The notes: generated by a model from the letters alone, not told the origin. A DNA stretch of 29,414 bases from Candidatus Methanoperedentaceae archaeon (GCA_014859785.1 JACUTP010000002.1:1-29414); one strand, 5' to 3'; numbered from the stretch's first letter, positions 8,678 through 17,487 are shown. Numbers and translations are program-made.

Positions 8678-10434
8678 TTTTTCCTCGAACCGAACATCTT
8701 GCTGTAAAGACTTTTATTGTTCTTTTTGGTTTTTCCCGTCTTTTTATTCTGCTCTTCCGGTTCTTTCTTCTTCTTTTTCTGTTCAAGCAGCTCCTTTTTC
8801 CGCTCCTTCTCCTCAATTTCTTCCGTGTTTTCCATTTTTTCTTTTATTGTCTCTTTCTTTTTTTCATCTGGAGTTAATTTCAGTAATGACGTGATGTTTC
8901 GCATACCCTGTGTTATCTTTTTTCTTTCAGGCTGCGGGTCCCTTATTTTTTCGATAAAAGAAGTCCTGACAACAGGAACACTTGCGCCTCCGTGTTTGCT
9001 TTTCCGGGACCTGATATCAACATGTATAGGGCGCTCGATATAGTTGCTGACTATCATTGCCACACCTGGAGAGAGGCGTTTGATGTCCTCTTCCACATTA
9101 GAACTCATGTTCTCAAGACCCTTGCTTATGGCTTTTAAGTCATTGGGATTTGTGACCTTCATGATAATCTGGGTATTGCACTGGGAAAGGATGTTCTTGT
9201 CCACGCGGGCGGGTCGCTGCGAAACAACCATAAGACCAAGACCGAATTTCCTGCCTTCTGAGGCAATTGTACGCAGTATATCGGTGCTTACGGTCTTGTC
9301 AAATCCTTTTTCGGGACAGTAATTATGTGCTTCCTCAATTACAAGCATGCACGGCGGGACTTCATTGAGCTTTCGTGCCTCGAAAAGGTCGGAACACAGC
9401 CTGGCTACAATCATCTGCTGGAGGTCGGGGTTTACACCTTTCATGTCGATTATTGAGGCATGCCCTTCCCTTACAAGCTCATAAACTGTCGTTGCGTTGT
9501 CTGAGAGAATACCGGTTTCGTTCAGTGACTCGAGCATGTTGATAACGTTCCATTTAACCTTGCTTTTGTCCTGCCCGACCTCGTAAATAATATCGTCAAT
9601 TGTGTAGGTATCGCGTTCTTCTTTTAGTTTGGAGATGGCTTCAAAGAGTATCCCGCTCTGGTTCTGCGCCCTCTCATCCGGGAATAGCTGTCTTATATCT
9701 TTTGTACCAAGGTTGGTGCCGTTTAACCTGAAAAGCATATCAGCACCGGGATTCAGGATTTTATTTGCTGGCGTGTACACCGTGACCCTGTCTTCATAAC
9801 CTTTTGGTTCGATGCCGAATCTCTCGAAGGCTTCGGTTTTGTCATCGTTCGGGTATTTCAGGGTGGCGTATTCGCCATGTGGGTCGATAATAAGAAGCGG
9901 AACTTCCTTGTCAAGGAGTTCTTCAAGTATGACCCCGCAGGTGTATGATTTACCTGAACCGGTCTTTGCAAGGATGCTGCAGTGTTTCTGGACAAGGTTG
10001 TTTGCTTCAAGGTTGACTTTTATGTCCTGCCCGTCAAGCATGCCGACATAGACATCGCCCCTTATCAGACCGAGCGTCTGCTTGATAAGTGTTTCGTCTG
10101 CCCTGAATACCTTGTCGCCCGGGCTGAACGGGGATTTGGGTATGGTGAGTTTTCCGGTTCGGTCTCTTGAGCCTATGACCGCGGCTTCGGCGATTATTTG
10201 CTCTTCCATGTTCCTGACCTTGGAGATGCCTTCTGCAACGTTAACTGCTTCTTCGAGTGAGAAGTCATCGCTTGAACGGGTGATGGTTGAAACCTGTGCA
10301 AGTGTCCACCCGTCTGATTCGTGCCATACCTTGAGGTAATCGGATTTCCTGGCTGATGTGCTATCTGATACTGCGAACCTGAAGTTGAGTGAGCCGGTTT
10401 TTCCGAATATTATGCCTATTGAGTCCTTCGCCAT
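8674..10434 (-). CDS. HerA-like hexameric ATPase/DNA translocase
   Basis: A 586-residue HerA/FtsK-family ATPase. The N-terminal 130 residues fit the HAS-barrel of HerA. Walker A is KTGSGKS (157-163). Walker B-like LLIIDPHGEY (180-189) and a later LVIEEAHNYCPEKG follow, with VSQRPARVDKNILSQCNTQI as sensor and arginine-finger region. HerA proteins translocate along DNA and often partner NurA with Mre11/Rad50 in end resection, but no nurA, mre11 or rad50 is nearby and the operon partner is thiC. The last 70 residues are almost only K, E, N and Q, predicted disordered or coiled coil, ending in a very basic SLYSKMFGSRKK. This may be a paralogue with a separate role; the function is inferred from the ATPase family only. 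Confidence 0.85.
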   Translation of the reverse strand: MAKDSIGIIFGKTGSLNFRFAVSDSTSARKSDYLKVWHESDGWTLAQVSTITRSSDDFSLEEAVNVAEGISKVRNMEEQIIAEAAVIGSRDRTGKLTIPKSPFSPGDKVFRADETLIKQTLGLIRGDVYVGMLDGQDIKVNLEANNLVQKHCSILAKTGSGKSYTCGVILEELLDKEVPLLIIDPHGEYATLKYPNDDKTEAFERFGIEPKGYEDRVTVYTPANKILNPGADMLFRLNGTNLGTKDIRQLFPDERAQNQSGILFEAISKLKEERDTYTIDDIIYEVGQDKSKVKWNVINMLESLNETGILSDNATTVYELVREGHASIIDMKGVNPDLQQMIVARLCSDLFEARKLNEVPPCMLVIEEAHNYCPEKGFDKTVSTDILRTIASEGRKFGLGLMVVSQRPARVDKNILSQCNTQIIMKVTNPNDLKAISKGLENMSSNVEEDIKRLSPGVAMIVSNYIERPIHVDIRSRKSKHGGASVPVVRTSFIEKIRDPQPERKKITQGMRNITSLLKLTPDEKKKETIKEKMENTEEIEEKERKKELLEQKKKKKEPEEQNKKTGKTKKNNKSLYSKMFGSRKK

Positions 10435-10480
10435 TGGATACAGGATTGTTCCATTTAGTATTATAGTTTACATAAAGACC

Positions 10481-10490
10481 CTTATAAAAT
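10481..10490 (-). promoter_or_regulatory. TATA-like promoter of herA-thiC
   Basis: Read on the minus strand this is ATTTTATAAG, 47-56 bp upstream of the herA-like ATG, in the 107-bp AT-rich divergent gap shared with moeA. The call rests on position and composition only. Confidence 0.35.
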
Positions 10491-10501
10491 TTAACAGTAC
10501 A

Positions 10502-10511
10502 ATTATATACC
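10502..10511 (+). promoter_or_regulatory. TATA-like promoter of moeA
   Basis: ATTATATACC lies 31-40 bp before the moeA ATG in the same divergent gap as the herA promoter. The spacing predicts a short leader or near-leaderless transcript. The call rests on sequence and position only. Confidence 0.4.
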
Positions 10512-10541
10512 ATAAATTTACACTTAATGTGATTACCTGTT

Positions 10542-11723
10542 ATGACTTCACCGATTCCCATTGACACTGCTATTGAAAAAATAAACAAAATGAAGAATGA
10601 GTATTACTTCAGGCGCGATACTGAAAAAATAAGCATTTATGAATCAACAGGCAGGGAACTCAGCGAAACCATTTTTGCAGGTTCCATGTCACCGGTATCC
10701 GATATAGCAGCCATGGACGGTTTTGCAGTATGTTCCGGCAATGGATACCCTCTTAAAATAACGGATACTGCATACGCAGGTGATGACACCAAGACCATAA
10801 ACCCCGGGGAAGCCATGGCAATAGCAACAGGCGCATTCATGCCCCGGGGCGCCGATGCCGTCCTTAAAATAGAGGATTCGGAAGTTAAGGGGAAACAACT
10901 CTTCGGCAAGACGTTGTTAAAATGGGAAAATGTTTTCAGGGCAGGTTCAGATTACTGTAAAGGTGACAGGATATTCGAGAAAAACCACCGTATCATGCCC
11001 CAGAGCTGTGCATTATTATATAGCCTTGGTGTCGGGAATGTCCCGGTTTACAGGAAATTGAGGGCAGGAATCATTTCAACAGGCACTGAAATACATAACG
11101 GCATGATAAAAAACACAAGTTCAATACTGATAGACGGGTTCATGAAGGAATTCGGGTGTGAATCAACGTTTATCGGCACGGTGCCTGATGATTATGACCG
11201 GACACTGGAAATGGTTGTCAGGGCGGCGGGGAAATATGACGTGGTAATAACAACAGGCGGGGTTTCGGTAGGTGAGCGGGATTATGTTGCGGATATCATA
11301 AAAGACGCTGGAGAACTCGTATTCCACAGGGTTGCCATACGCCCGGGAAAACCTCTTGCCGTGGGAATCATAAACGATACGCCTGTTTTCGGGCTTCCGG
11401 GTAAGCCAACAGGTGCGTTTGCCGCACTTGAGATGGTCATTCGTCATTATTTCACCTGTATACCGCGTGCGAAAGCTAAATTTATAATCAACGAGGATAT
11501 TGCGCTTAAGGAGAAGGGTTTTAATTATATACTGTTTGTTAAACTTATGAAAAACAGGGCACATACTATGGGATATAAGAATTCAGGGATGGCGTTATTT
11601 GAAGGTGAGTATGATACAGTTACCATATCAGCATCCCCGCGCTCCACTATTGTGGATGGGTATGTTGTAACAGACCGGGATATTAAAAAAGGTGAACCGG
11701 TCAAAGTCAGTCTTTTTAGTTGA
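10542..11723 (+). CDS. moeA: Molybdopterin molybdenumtransferase MoeA
   Basis: A 393-residue cytoplasmic enzyme that inserts molybdate into adenylylated molybdopterin. Diagnostic segments are SPVSDIAAMDGFAV, GEAMAIATGAFMPRGADAV, the MoCF-domain core ITTGGVSVGERDYV, VAIRPGKPLAVG and FGLPGKPTGAFAA. The C-terminal beta domain is present, so the protein looks complete. It is followed after 6 bp by the FmdE-like gene and then, past a promoter gap, by a molybdoenzyme operon that would use its product. It is divergent from the herA-like gene. Confidence 0.95.
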   Translation: MTSPIPIDTAIEKINKMKNEYYFRRDTEKISIYESTGRELSETIFAGSMSPVSDIAAMDGFAVCSGNGYPLKITDTAYAGDDTKTINPGEAMAIATGAFMPRGADAVLKIEDSEVKGKQLFGKTLLKWENVFRAGSDYCKGDRIFEKNHRIMPQSCALLYSLGVGNVPVYRKLRAGIISTGTEIHNGMIKNTSSILIDGFMKEFGCESTFIGTVPDDYDRTLEMVVRAAGKYDVVITTGGVSVGERDYVADIIKDAGELVFHRVAIRPGKPLAVGIINDTPVFGLPGKPTGAFAALEMVIRHYFTCIPRAKAKFIINEDIALKEKGFNYILFVKLMKNRAHTMGYKNSGMALFEGEYDTVTISASPRSTIVDGYVVTDRDIKKGEPVKVSLFS

Positions 11724-11729
11724 GGTATT

Positions 11730-12302
11730 ATGGATAAAAAAATAGTATCGCTTGCTGTTGACCTGCACGGTCACCTTGCACCTGGAATTGCACTTGGATT
11801 GCGGATGAGTCAAATAGCACTCCAGCGCCTGGATACTGAAAAAGGGAATAAGTACCTGATTGGGATTTCGGAAACCGCACGCTGTCTTGCTGATGCAATG
11901 CAGGCTGCAACAGGCTGTACGCTCGGGCACGGGAACGCATCTGTTGAGGATTACGGGAAGCTTGCCCTGACAATAGGGGATACGAGGACAGGACGCGGTG
12001 TGCGTGTGGCGCTACGGGAAAACGCAAACGAGTTCGCGCCGCTTATGAACAAATGGATGATGCGGCTCGGGAAGCTTACGCATCCTGAGGAAGATGAACT
12101 TGGGAAAAAGCTTCTTGAAATGGATGAAAAGTACCTTCTGATAGAGGATGTTGAGATAAATAAGAGGCAGGATTTTGAAAGTTCTGTTATTGTAAAATGC
12201 TCAAGATGCGGGGAATTAATCCCCCGGGGTCTGGCTGTTATTGAGGAGGAGGGTATTTTGTGCAAGGCATGTGACTGTGGGCTGTATTACAGGGTTGTTT
12301 GA
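11730..12302 (+). CDS. FmdE-like protein with C-terminal zinc ribbon
   Basis: A 190-residue FmdE-family protein. The N-terminal domain has HGHLAPGIALGLRMS (14-28) and a Cys-containing ATGCTLGHGN, both typical of the formylmethanofuran dehydrogenase subunit E family. The C-terminus has CSRCGELIPRG and, about 20 residues on, CKACDCG, a zinc-ribbon-like arrangement. No other formylmethanofuran dehydrogenase subunit is nearby. The gene is coupled to moeA instead, 6 bp downstream, so a role in molybdenum or tungsten cofactor handling is more likely than a structural subunit. That role is inference; the biochemical function of stand-alone FmdE proteins is poorly established. Confidence 0.8.
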   Translation: MDKKIVSLAVDLHGHLAPGIALGLRMSQIALQRLDTEKGNKYLIGISETARCLADAMQAATGCTLGHGNASVEDYGKLALTIGDTRTGRGVRVALRENANEFAPLMNKWMMRLGKLTHPEEDELGKKLLEMDEKYLLIEDVEINKRQDFESSVIVKCSRCGELIPRGLAVIEEEGILCKACDCGLYYRVV

Positions 12303-12364
12303 ACGTGTCCTGGTGAGTGGGATTGAGTATTTTCAGGTAAATATAGTTAAAAAGCGGGATTTGG

Positions 12365-12374
12365 CTATAAAATA
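12365..12374 (+). promoter_or_regulatory. TATA-like promoter of the molybdoenzyme operon
   Basis: CTATAAAATA lies about 50 bp before the ATG of the catalytic subunit, in a 121-bp gap after the FmdE-like gene. No clear Shine-Dalgarno sequence is visible before that ATG. The promoter suggests the oxidoreductase operon is transcribed apart from moeA. Confidence 0.45.
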
Positions 12375-12423
12375 AAGTAACAATATTTATCTGTAACCAT
12401 AATGTAATTTTGCAAGATTTAAA

Positions 12424-14985
12424 ATGGATAGTAAACTAACTCGCAGGAATTTTCTCAAAGGAGTTGGTACCGCAGTCGTACTTGCAGGTACAGGCGCGCC
12501 CCAGCTAAAATTGTTAAAATCAGGAAAAGCACAGGAGAACAGCGTAAAACCTATATTTGTCAGGAGCACGTGTTCTCCCAATGATACCGGTGCATGTGGA
12601 TACGTGGCACGAGTTGATGATGGACGAATAAGTACTCTTATACAGGCAGCAGATTATCCTGAAGAAGACTACAATCCACGAGGATGTCTTAAAGGACTTT
12701 CATTTATAAACCTGATATATGGAAAAGACCGCCTGAAATATCCTCTTATCCGAACAGGACCACGCGGGAGCGGAGAATTCAGAAAAGCAAGCTGGGATGA
12801 AGCCCTTGACTATACAGCAGGGAAATTGAAGGAAATCGCAAATAAATACGGTCCTGAAGCCATAGGCGTAACTGTTCAGGTAGCAGGCACGGGTTTTGTG
12901 CAAAAGGGAGCCCTGGTAGGTCTCACAAAACTTGCCAGCTGGACAATTCACCATGGATACGACCAGAACGGTGACCTTCCAATGTTCTGGCCCATGACCT
13001 TTGGCGTACAAAGTGAAGAATTGGAATCGTTGGAGTGGCTTAATTCTCGCTACACCATGGTTTTTGGTTCAAACATGCTTCAAACGCGCTTACCTGATGT
13101 GAAACAACTAATCAAATCAAAAAACAAGGGTAAGTTAGTAGTGATTGACCCTGATTACTGTATAACCGCATCCAGGGCAGATGAATGGGTCTCATTAAAA
13201 GCAGATACTGACGCTGCCCTTGCACTTGGAATGTCAAAAATCATCATTGATAAAAAATTGTATGATGAACAATTCCTTCAGGATTTCACTGACATGCCAA
13301 TACTCGTAAGAGAAGATACTGGCAAGCGTCTGCTGGCAAAAGACGTAAAGGAGCTAAGTGGAAAAGCCAGAACAATGGAAATACCGGCTTATCGGGAACT
13401 TTTTGTATTCCACAATGAAAACAAATTTGCGATTCTTAACCCGGAAAGCCTGCAATCCACGAATGCTGAGCTTAAAGGTGAGTACACAGTTGAACTCACG
13501 GACGGCAGCAGCGTGAAAGTGAAAACCGTATTTGAAAAACTGATAGAACAATTAAAAGATTACACTCCTGGCAGAGTATCTGCAATCACCGGGGTACCGG
13601 AAGAACAAATAAGAAGAATAGCAGTTGAAGCCGCCACAAACGGACCGCTACATCTTGTATATGGAGCCAGCAACTACCAGTGGTATCATGGAGATTTGAA
13701 GGGACGCGCCATCGCCCTTATTGGAATACTAACTGGAAACTTTGGAAAAAGCGGAGCAGGCATTTCCACTCTTGCAGGACAATACAGAATTCGCTCTGAT
13801 GTTACAAAATGGTGGTACCCAAAAGAAGGAAAACTCAACTGGGTACCATACCTTCACTTTCTAAAAGGCAAGGGAAAGACAACTCCTTATGGGAAATTTC
13901 CTGAAAGTGGTATAAAAGCCATGATAAGTGGATGGGGTAATCCATTTGATCAACACAACATGGCAAACATCTTACGAGATAGGGCAACTTCCGGAGAGTT
14001 AGAATTCATTCTAACAATGGACTTTTCAATGACAACCTCGGCACAATGGTCAGATGTAATATTCCCGGTTCCAACGTGGTATGAAAAATTCGATATTACA
14101 GCTACAGTACTGCATCCTTATTTACAATTACAACAACCTGCAATCAAACCACTGTTTGAAACCCGGACTGAACTGTGGATAGTAAGAGAACTTGCAAAAA
14201 GACTTGACTTACCAGTCGATCATTTTTACCCTGAGCTTGGCGAAAATGAAGCTGCTGTCAAGGCTACCGAACTATTACTTGAAACAGGCGGATTTGAAAC
14301 CAGAAACATTACTTTTGACATGGTGAAAAAAGGACCTGTAAGACTGCACTCACGGGCACCCAACGACAGGCAGATACCATTCTATGAACAAATCCACGAC
14401 AGAGTACCCTTCCCTCCAAGAAGTTATCCGGTACCTCTTGAAGCAACAGCACAATTTCTTAAAAGCGGACGCATTGAATTATACAAAGATGAAGAACTTT
14501 TCATAGAAGAAGGGGAACAACTACCTGTGTATAAGGAAACATTCCTTGAAACAGAGTACAAACAAGACCCTGCATCAAGAGAGAAATATCCGCTTCATTA
14601 TATAACCAAAAATTCCCTCTACAGGGTGCACTCAACACATTCCAACAACCCATGGTTAAACGAGTTACAGGGAGATATGCCAAAAGTGTACCTGAATGCA
14701 GAAGAGGCAAAACTAAGAAGTATCGAACATGGTGATATGGTGGAAATTTATAACAACCGGGGCAAGGTGCAGGGGCAGGCAGTTATTGACCCGGGTTCCC
14801 TCAAGGGCAGCTGTTACTTCTACCAGGGCTGGTGGTCAAGATATCTTGGCGGTGGCTCTTATAACTCACTTATCGAACCATGGATTAAACCACTGCACGA
14901 GATTTACTTTGTGCCAGGCATCTGGAGCCCGACCACGGCATGGAATGAATGCCTGGTTAACGTCAGGAAGGTGAATAAATCATGA
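12424..14985 (+). CDS. Tat-exported molybdopterin oxidoreductase, type II DMSO reductase clade (catalytic subunit)
   Basis: An 853-residue molybdo-bis(pyranopterin) enzyme. It starts with a Tat signal (TRRNFLKG, R7-R8, then a hydrophobic stretch), so it should be folded in the cytoplasm and act outside the membrane. The N-terminal cluster motif reads C50-x3-D54-x3-C58-x29-C88. In NarG the equivalent is H-x3-C-x3-C...C, so Asp sits where a Cys is usual. YDQNGDLPMFWP aligns with NarG YDWYCDLPPASP, making D184 the likely molybdenum ligand and placing the protein in the Nar/Pcr/Ser/Ddh/Ebd clade. The C-terminal 110 residues resemble the molybdopterin dinucleotide-binding domain. The operon partners are a four-cluster ferredoxin, an NrfD subunit and a TorD chaperone. 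The substrate (nitrate, chlorate, selenate, arsenic or sulfur compound, or a hydrocarbon) cannot be told from sequence. Confidence 0.88.
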   Translation: MDSKLTRRNFLKGVGTAVVLAGTGAPQLKLLKSGKAQENSVKPIFVRSTCSPNDTGACGYVARVDDGRISTLIQAADYPEEDYNPRGCLKGLSFINLIYGKDRLKYPLIRTGPRGSGEFRKASWDEALDYTAGKLKEIANKYGPEAIGVTVQVAGTGFVQKGALVGLTKLASWTIHHGYDQNGDLPMFWPMTFGVQSEELESLEWLNSRYTMVFGSNMLQTRLPDVKQLIKSKNKGKLVVIDPDYCITASRADEWVSLKADTDAALALGMSKIIIDKKLYDEQFLQDFTDMPILVREDTGKRLLAKDVKELSGKARTMEIPAYRELFVFHNENKFAILNPESLQSTNAELKGEYTVELTDGSSVKVKTVFEKLIEQLKDYTPGRVSAITGVPEEQIRRIAVEAATNGPLHLVYGASNYQWYHGDLKGRAIALIGILTGNFGKSGAGISTLAGQYRIRSDVTKWWYPKEGKLNWVPYLHFLKGKGKTTPYGKFPESGIKAMISGWGNPFDQHNMANILRDRATSGELEFILTMDFSMTTSAQWSDVIFPVPTWYEKFDITATVLHPYLQLQQPAIKPLFETRTELWIVRELAKRLDLPVDHFYPELGENEAAVKATELLLETGGFETRNITFDMVKKGPVRLHSRAPNDRQIPFYEQIHDRVPFPPRSYPVPLEATAQFLKSGRIELYKDEELFIEEGEQLPVYKETFLETEYKQDPASREKYPLHYITKNSLYRVHSTHSNNPWLNELQGDMPKVYLNAEEAKLRSIEHGDMVEIYNNRGKVQGQAVIDPGSLKGSCYFYQGWWSRYLGGGSYNSLIEPWIKPLHEIYFVPGIWSPTTAWNECLVNVRKVNKS

Positions 14986-15686
14986 GACGGGGATGGGTTA
15001 TTGATCTTGAAAAATGTATTGGGTGCAGATCCTGTGCTGTCGCCTGTAAACAGCATAATGCCCAGCCTCCAGGTAATTGGTGGGCTACAGTAGAGACGCC
15101 TGGAAGCAAATATCACCTGACAATGCCTGAACAAGGCAGGGGGTACTTCCTCCCGGTCACCTGCCAGCATTGCAAGAATGCACCATGTGTAAAGGTATGT
15201 CCTGTAGAAGCTACGTATAAAGATAAGGATGGCATGGTGCTGGTTGACTTTGAACGGTGTATAGGGTGCAGATACTGTATGTCAGCATGTCCATATGGAG
15301 TACGCCAGTTCAACTGGGAAGACCCTAAAAAGACACTTGGTAAACTGGAATATGTAGAAAATTACAGCTATGGATATCCACTGAATCACAGGAAGGAACA
15401 TAATGGAGTTAACAGGCTTGTGTATATGAAGACGCGCTTTAAAGGCGTAGTGGAAAAATGTGTATTTTGCGTCCATTATTACGATAATGAAGGGCTCGAC
15501 CCGGCTTGTGTAAGGGGCTGCCCTGGACATGCAAGGTTTGTAGGGGACCTTGAAGATCCAAATAGTACGGTATCCCAATTAATACGAGATAATGAAGCAT
15601 TTACCCTGATACCGGAAAAGGGAACAGAGCCGAGTTGTTTTTACCTGCCCCCGAGCAGGAAGAAAAAACATATGACCGAGGTGTAA
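14982..15686 (+). CDS. Four-cluster 4Fe-4S ferredoxin subunit of the molybdoenzyme
   Basis: A 234-residue electron-transfer subunit of DmsB/PsrB/NrfC type. Sixteen cysteines form four sets: C12, C15, C18, C22; C61, C64, C69, C73; C93, C96, C99, C103; and C160, C163, C176, C180. All sets look fit for [4Fe-4S] clusters; the Trp that gives NarH a [3Fe-4S] cluster is not seen. There is no signal peptide, as expected for a partner co-exported with the Tat-bearing catalytic subunit. The ATG at 14982 overlaps the catalytic stop by 4 nt. It would pass electrons between the membrane subunit and the molybdenum site. Confidence 0.92.
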   Translation: MRRGWVIDLEKCIGCRSCAVACKQHNAQPPGNWWATVETPGSKYHLTMPEQGRGYFLPVTCQHCKNAPCVKVCPVEATYKDKDGMVLVDFERCIGCRYCMSACPYGVRQFNWEDPKKTLGKLEYVENYSYGYPLNHRKEHNGVNRLVYMKTRFKGVVEKCVFCVHYYDNEGLDPACVRGCPGHARFVGDLEDPNSTVSQLIRDNEAFTLIPEKGTEPSCFYLPPSRKKKHMTEV

Positions 15687-15688
15687 AA

Positions 15689-16879
15689 ATGAATAAAAGA
15701 AGAAAGTATAGTTTAATTATTGCCTTTGCCATCATGCTGGCTGGTCTTTTTACTTATGGATATCAGTTAAGAGAAGGTTTGATTGTAACTGACATGTCAA
15801 ATTTGTTTCCATGGGGACTTTATGTTTCAGCTCTTGCATTTTTCGTAGGGAATGCTGCAGGAGGACTGGTATTGAGCGCAAGCGTTTACATGTTTGGAAT
15901 CACCAAATTAAAACCCTTTGCAAAAATAGGCGCACTCACCGCTTTTGCCAACGTTACAGCAGCAATGCTAATTGTCATACCTGATATCGGACAACCCCTT
16001 CGACTGTGGCATATCTTAAGATATCCCCAGTTCAGTTCACCTCTTGCATGGGATGTATTTGTGTTAAGTGCCTATGCAGTACTGACTATAGTATATCTTT
16101 ATATTCTCATGCTTCCTGACCTTAAAGGTCCGGGTATGAAGGAATTATCTGAAAAACTGGCAAAGCGCATAGCACCGATAGCACTTGTATTTGCAATTGG
16201 CATTCATGTTGTAACTGCATGGATATTTTCAACCCAGATGGGGCGAGAATGGTGGTTTACTGCCGCCCTGGCTCCCGACTTCTTAGCTGTTGCAGTATTT
16301 GTAGGCACAACTGTTGTGCTCATGGCGTCTGTATTACTTTATGGAATAAAAGACCAGTATAAAGAAGGGTACAGTATACTGGTAAAAATCATCACAGCAA
16401 TGTTTTTTGTCCACCTCTTCCTGATGTATAATGATTTCTTTATCAAAGCATGGTATGGTGCTGAAAGTGCAACCCATGTATTCAATATACTAATGGATAG
16501 CATTTTAATCCACATTTTTGAGGTACTGGCTCCTTTACTTGCAATCATTCTTCTTAACAGCAAGGTGAGGAACAGCGTATCAGGGGTAGTTGTGAGCGGT
16601 GTTATTTTAATGGCAGGAGTATTTGCTCACCGCTTCCTGATAATGCCGCCGGCTTTCAATGCAATACCCCTTACAATAAAACCACTTGGGTTTATTGATA
16701 CATACTGGTCTTACCCAATAGCAACAGGCAGATATGTTGAAGGAGTTAGCACTATTGCAGACTATTGGAACTATAGTCCGACATGGGTTGAGTTCACATT
16801 ATTATCTGGAGTAATAGCCTACATGTATTTTGTCGTGGCGCTTGGAGTCAGTATCCTGCCTGTTAAAAAGGAGGATTGA
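15689..16879 (+). CDS. NrfD/PsrC-family quinone-interacting membrane subunit
   Basis: A 396-residue polytopic membrane protein with about nine or ten hydrophobic segments, for example at residues 10-30 and 45-70 and several further on. NLFPWGLYVSALAFFVGNAAGG is the NrfD-family signature near the first helices (shown here only to mark the motif). NrfD subunits carry no heme and exchange electrons with membrane quinones or methanophenazine. I start at the ATG at 15689, 2 bp after the ferredoxin stop; the frame extends back to 15635 inside the upstream gene without conserved residues. It replaces the cytochrome b (gamma) subunit usual for type II enzymes. Confidence 0.9.
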   Translation: MNKRRKYSLIIAFAIMLAGLFTYGYQLREGLIVTDMSNLFPWGLYVSALAFFVGNAAGGLVLSASVYMFGITKLKPFAKIGALTAFANVTAAMLIVIPDIGQPLRLWHILRYPQFSSPLAWDVFVLSAYAVLTIVYLYILMLPDLKGPGMKELSEKLAKRIAPIALVFAIGIHVVTAWIFSTQMGREWWFTAALAPDFLAVAVFVGTTVVLMASVLLYGIKDQYKEGYSILVKIITAMFFVHLFLMYNDFFIKAWYGAESATHVFNILMDSILIHIFEVLAPLLAIILLNSKVRNSVSGVVVSGVILMAGVFAHRFLIMPPAFNAIPLTIKPLGFIDTYWSYPIATGRYVEGVSTIADYWNYSPTWVEFTLLSGVIAYMYFVVALGVSILPVKKED

Positions 16880-16883
16880 AAAC

Positions 16884-17399
16884 ATGGATGATGAAAGTAT
16901 TTTTGAAGAGCTGTCCCGTATCTTCACATATCCGGAAACCGATTCTGAACCGGGGAAAATGGTTAATCCAAAAATATTCAAAGGGGTGGCACATCCACCC
17001 CAGCTTCCGTCCGGGATTGTAACGCTGCAAAATGAGTATGTCCGGCTTTTTATCAATGCCCTGCCCGAAGTTCCGTGCAGCCCGTATGCTTCTATATATT
17101 TAGAGGGCAGGTGTATGGGTGAAAAGACAAATGAAATAAAAAAATTGTATGAAAAACATGGTCTAATAACAGATGAAATACCTGATCACATTGCAGTGGA
17201 ACTGGAATTTCTCAACTACTTAATACATCTTGAATCAAAAGGAGTGCCTGTTGAATCTGACCTGAAACTCTTTGTTGAACATATGTTATCCTGGACTCCC
17301 GATTTTTTCAAAAAAGTAGAAGAGTGTGACAAAACAGGATTTTATAAAGCTGCTGCCATAGTTGCAAATAAAGCACTGTGTAACTGCAAAGAGCGATAA
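16884..17399 (+). CDS. TorD/DmsD-family molybdoenzyme chaperone
   Basis: A 171-residue, mostly helical, TorD-like protein. LSRIFTYPET at the N-terminus, VRLFINALPEVPCSPYASIYLEG in the centre (the FxxxxxxxPCxPYxS-type signature) and DHIAVELEFLNYLIHLE fit this chaperone family. Such proteins bind the Tat signal and catalytic subunit until the cofactor is inserted. The ATG at 16884 follows a strong AAAGGAGGATT ribosome site and lies 4 bp after the NrfD stop. A longer frame from 16830 overlaps nrfD and is not needed. It closes the operon and supports cytoplasmic maturation followed by Tat export. Confidence 0.87.
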   Translation: MDDESIFEELSRIFTYPETDSEPGKMVNPKIFKGVAHPPQLPSGIVTLQNEYVRLFINALPEVPCSPYASIYLEGRCMGEKTNEIKKLYEKHGLITDEIPDHIAVELEFLNYLIHLESKGVPVESDLKLFVEHMLSWTPDFFKKVEECDKTGFYKAAAIVANKALCNCKER

Positions 17400-17487
17400 A
17401 TATTAACTTGAAAAGCTACATTATCCCGGTTAACGGCATCCTGGTCGGCGTTTCGCCCATAATATGTCCGGCAACAACCAAATAAAA

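Noticed and set aside
8678..8800. TPP riboswitch upstream of thiC
   Set aside because: The region is the coding end of the HerA-like gene, very rich in Lys/Glu codons, and no THI-box-like sequence is visible.
15635..15688. Longer start for the NrfD protein
   Set aside because: It would overlap the ferredoxin gene and add a hydrophilic segment; the ATG at 15689 follows the ferredoxin stop directly.
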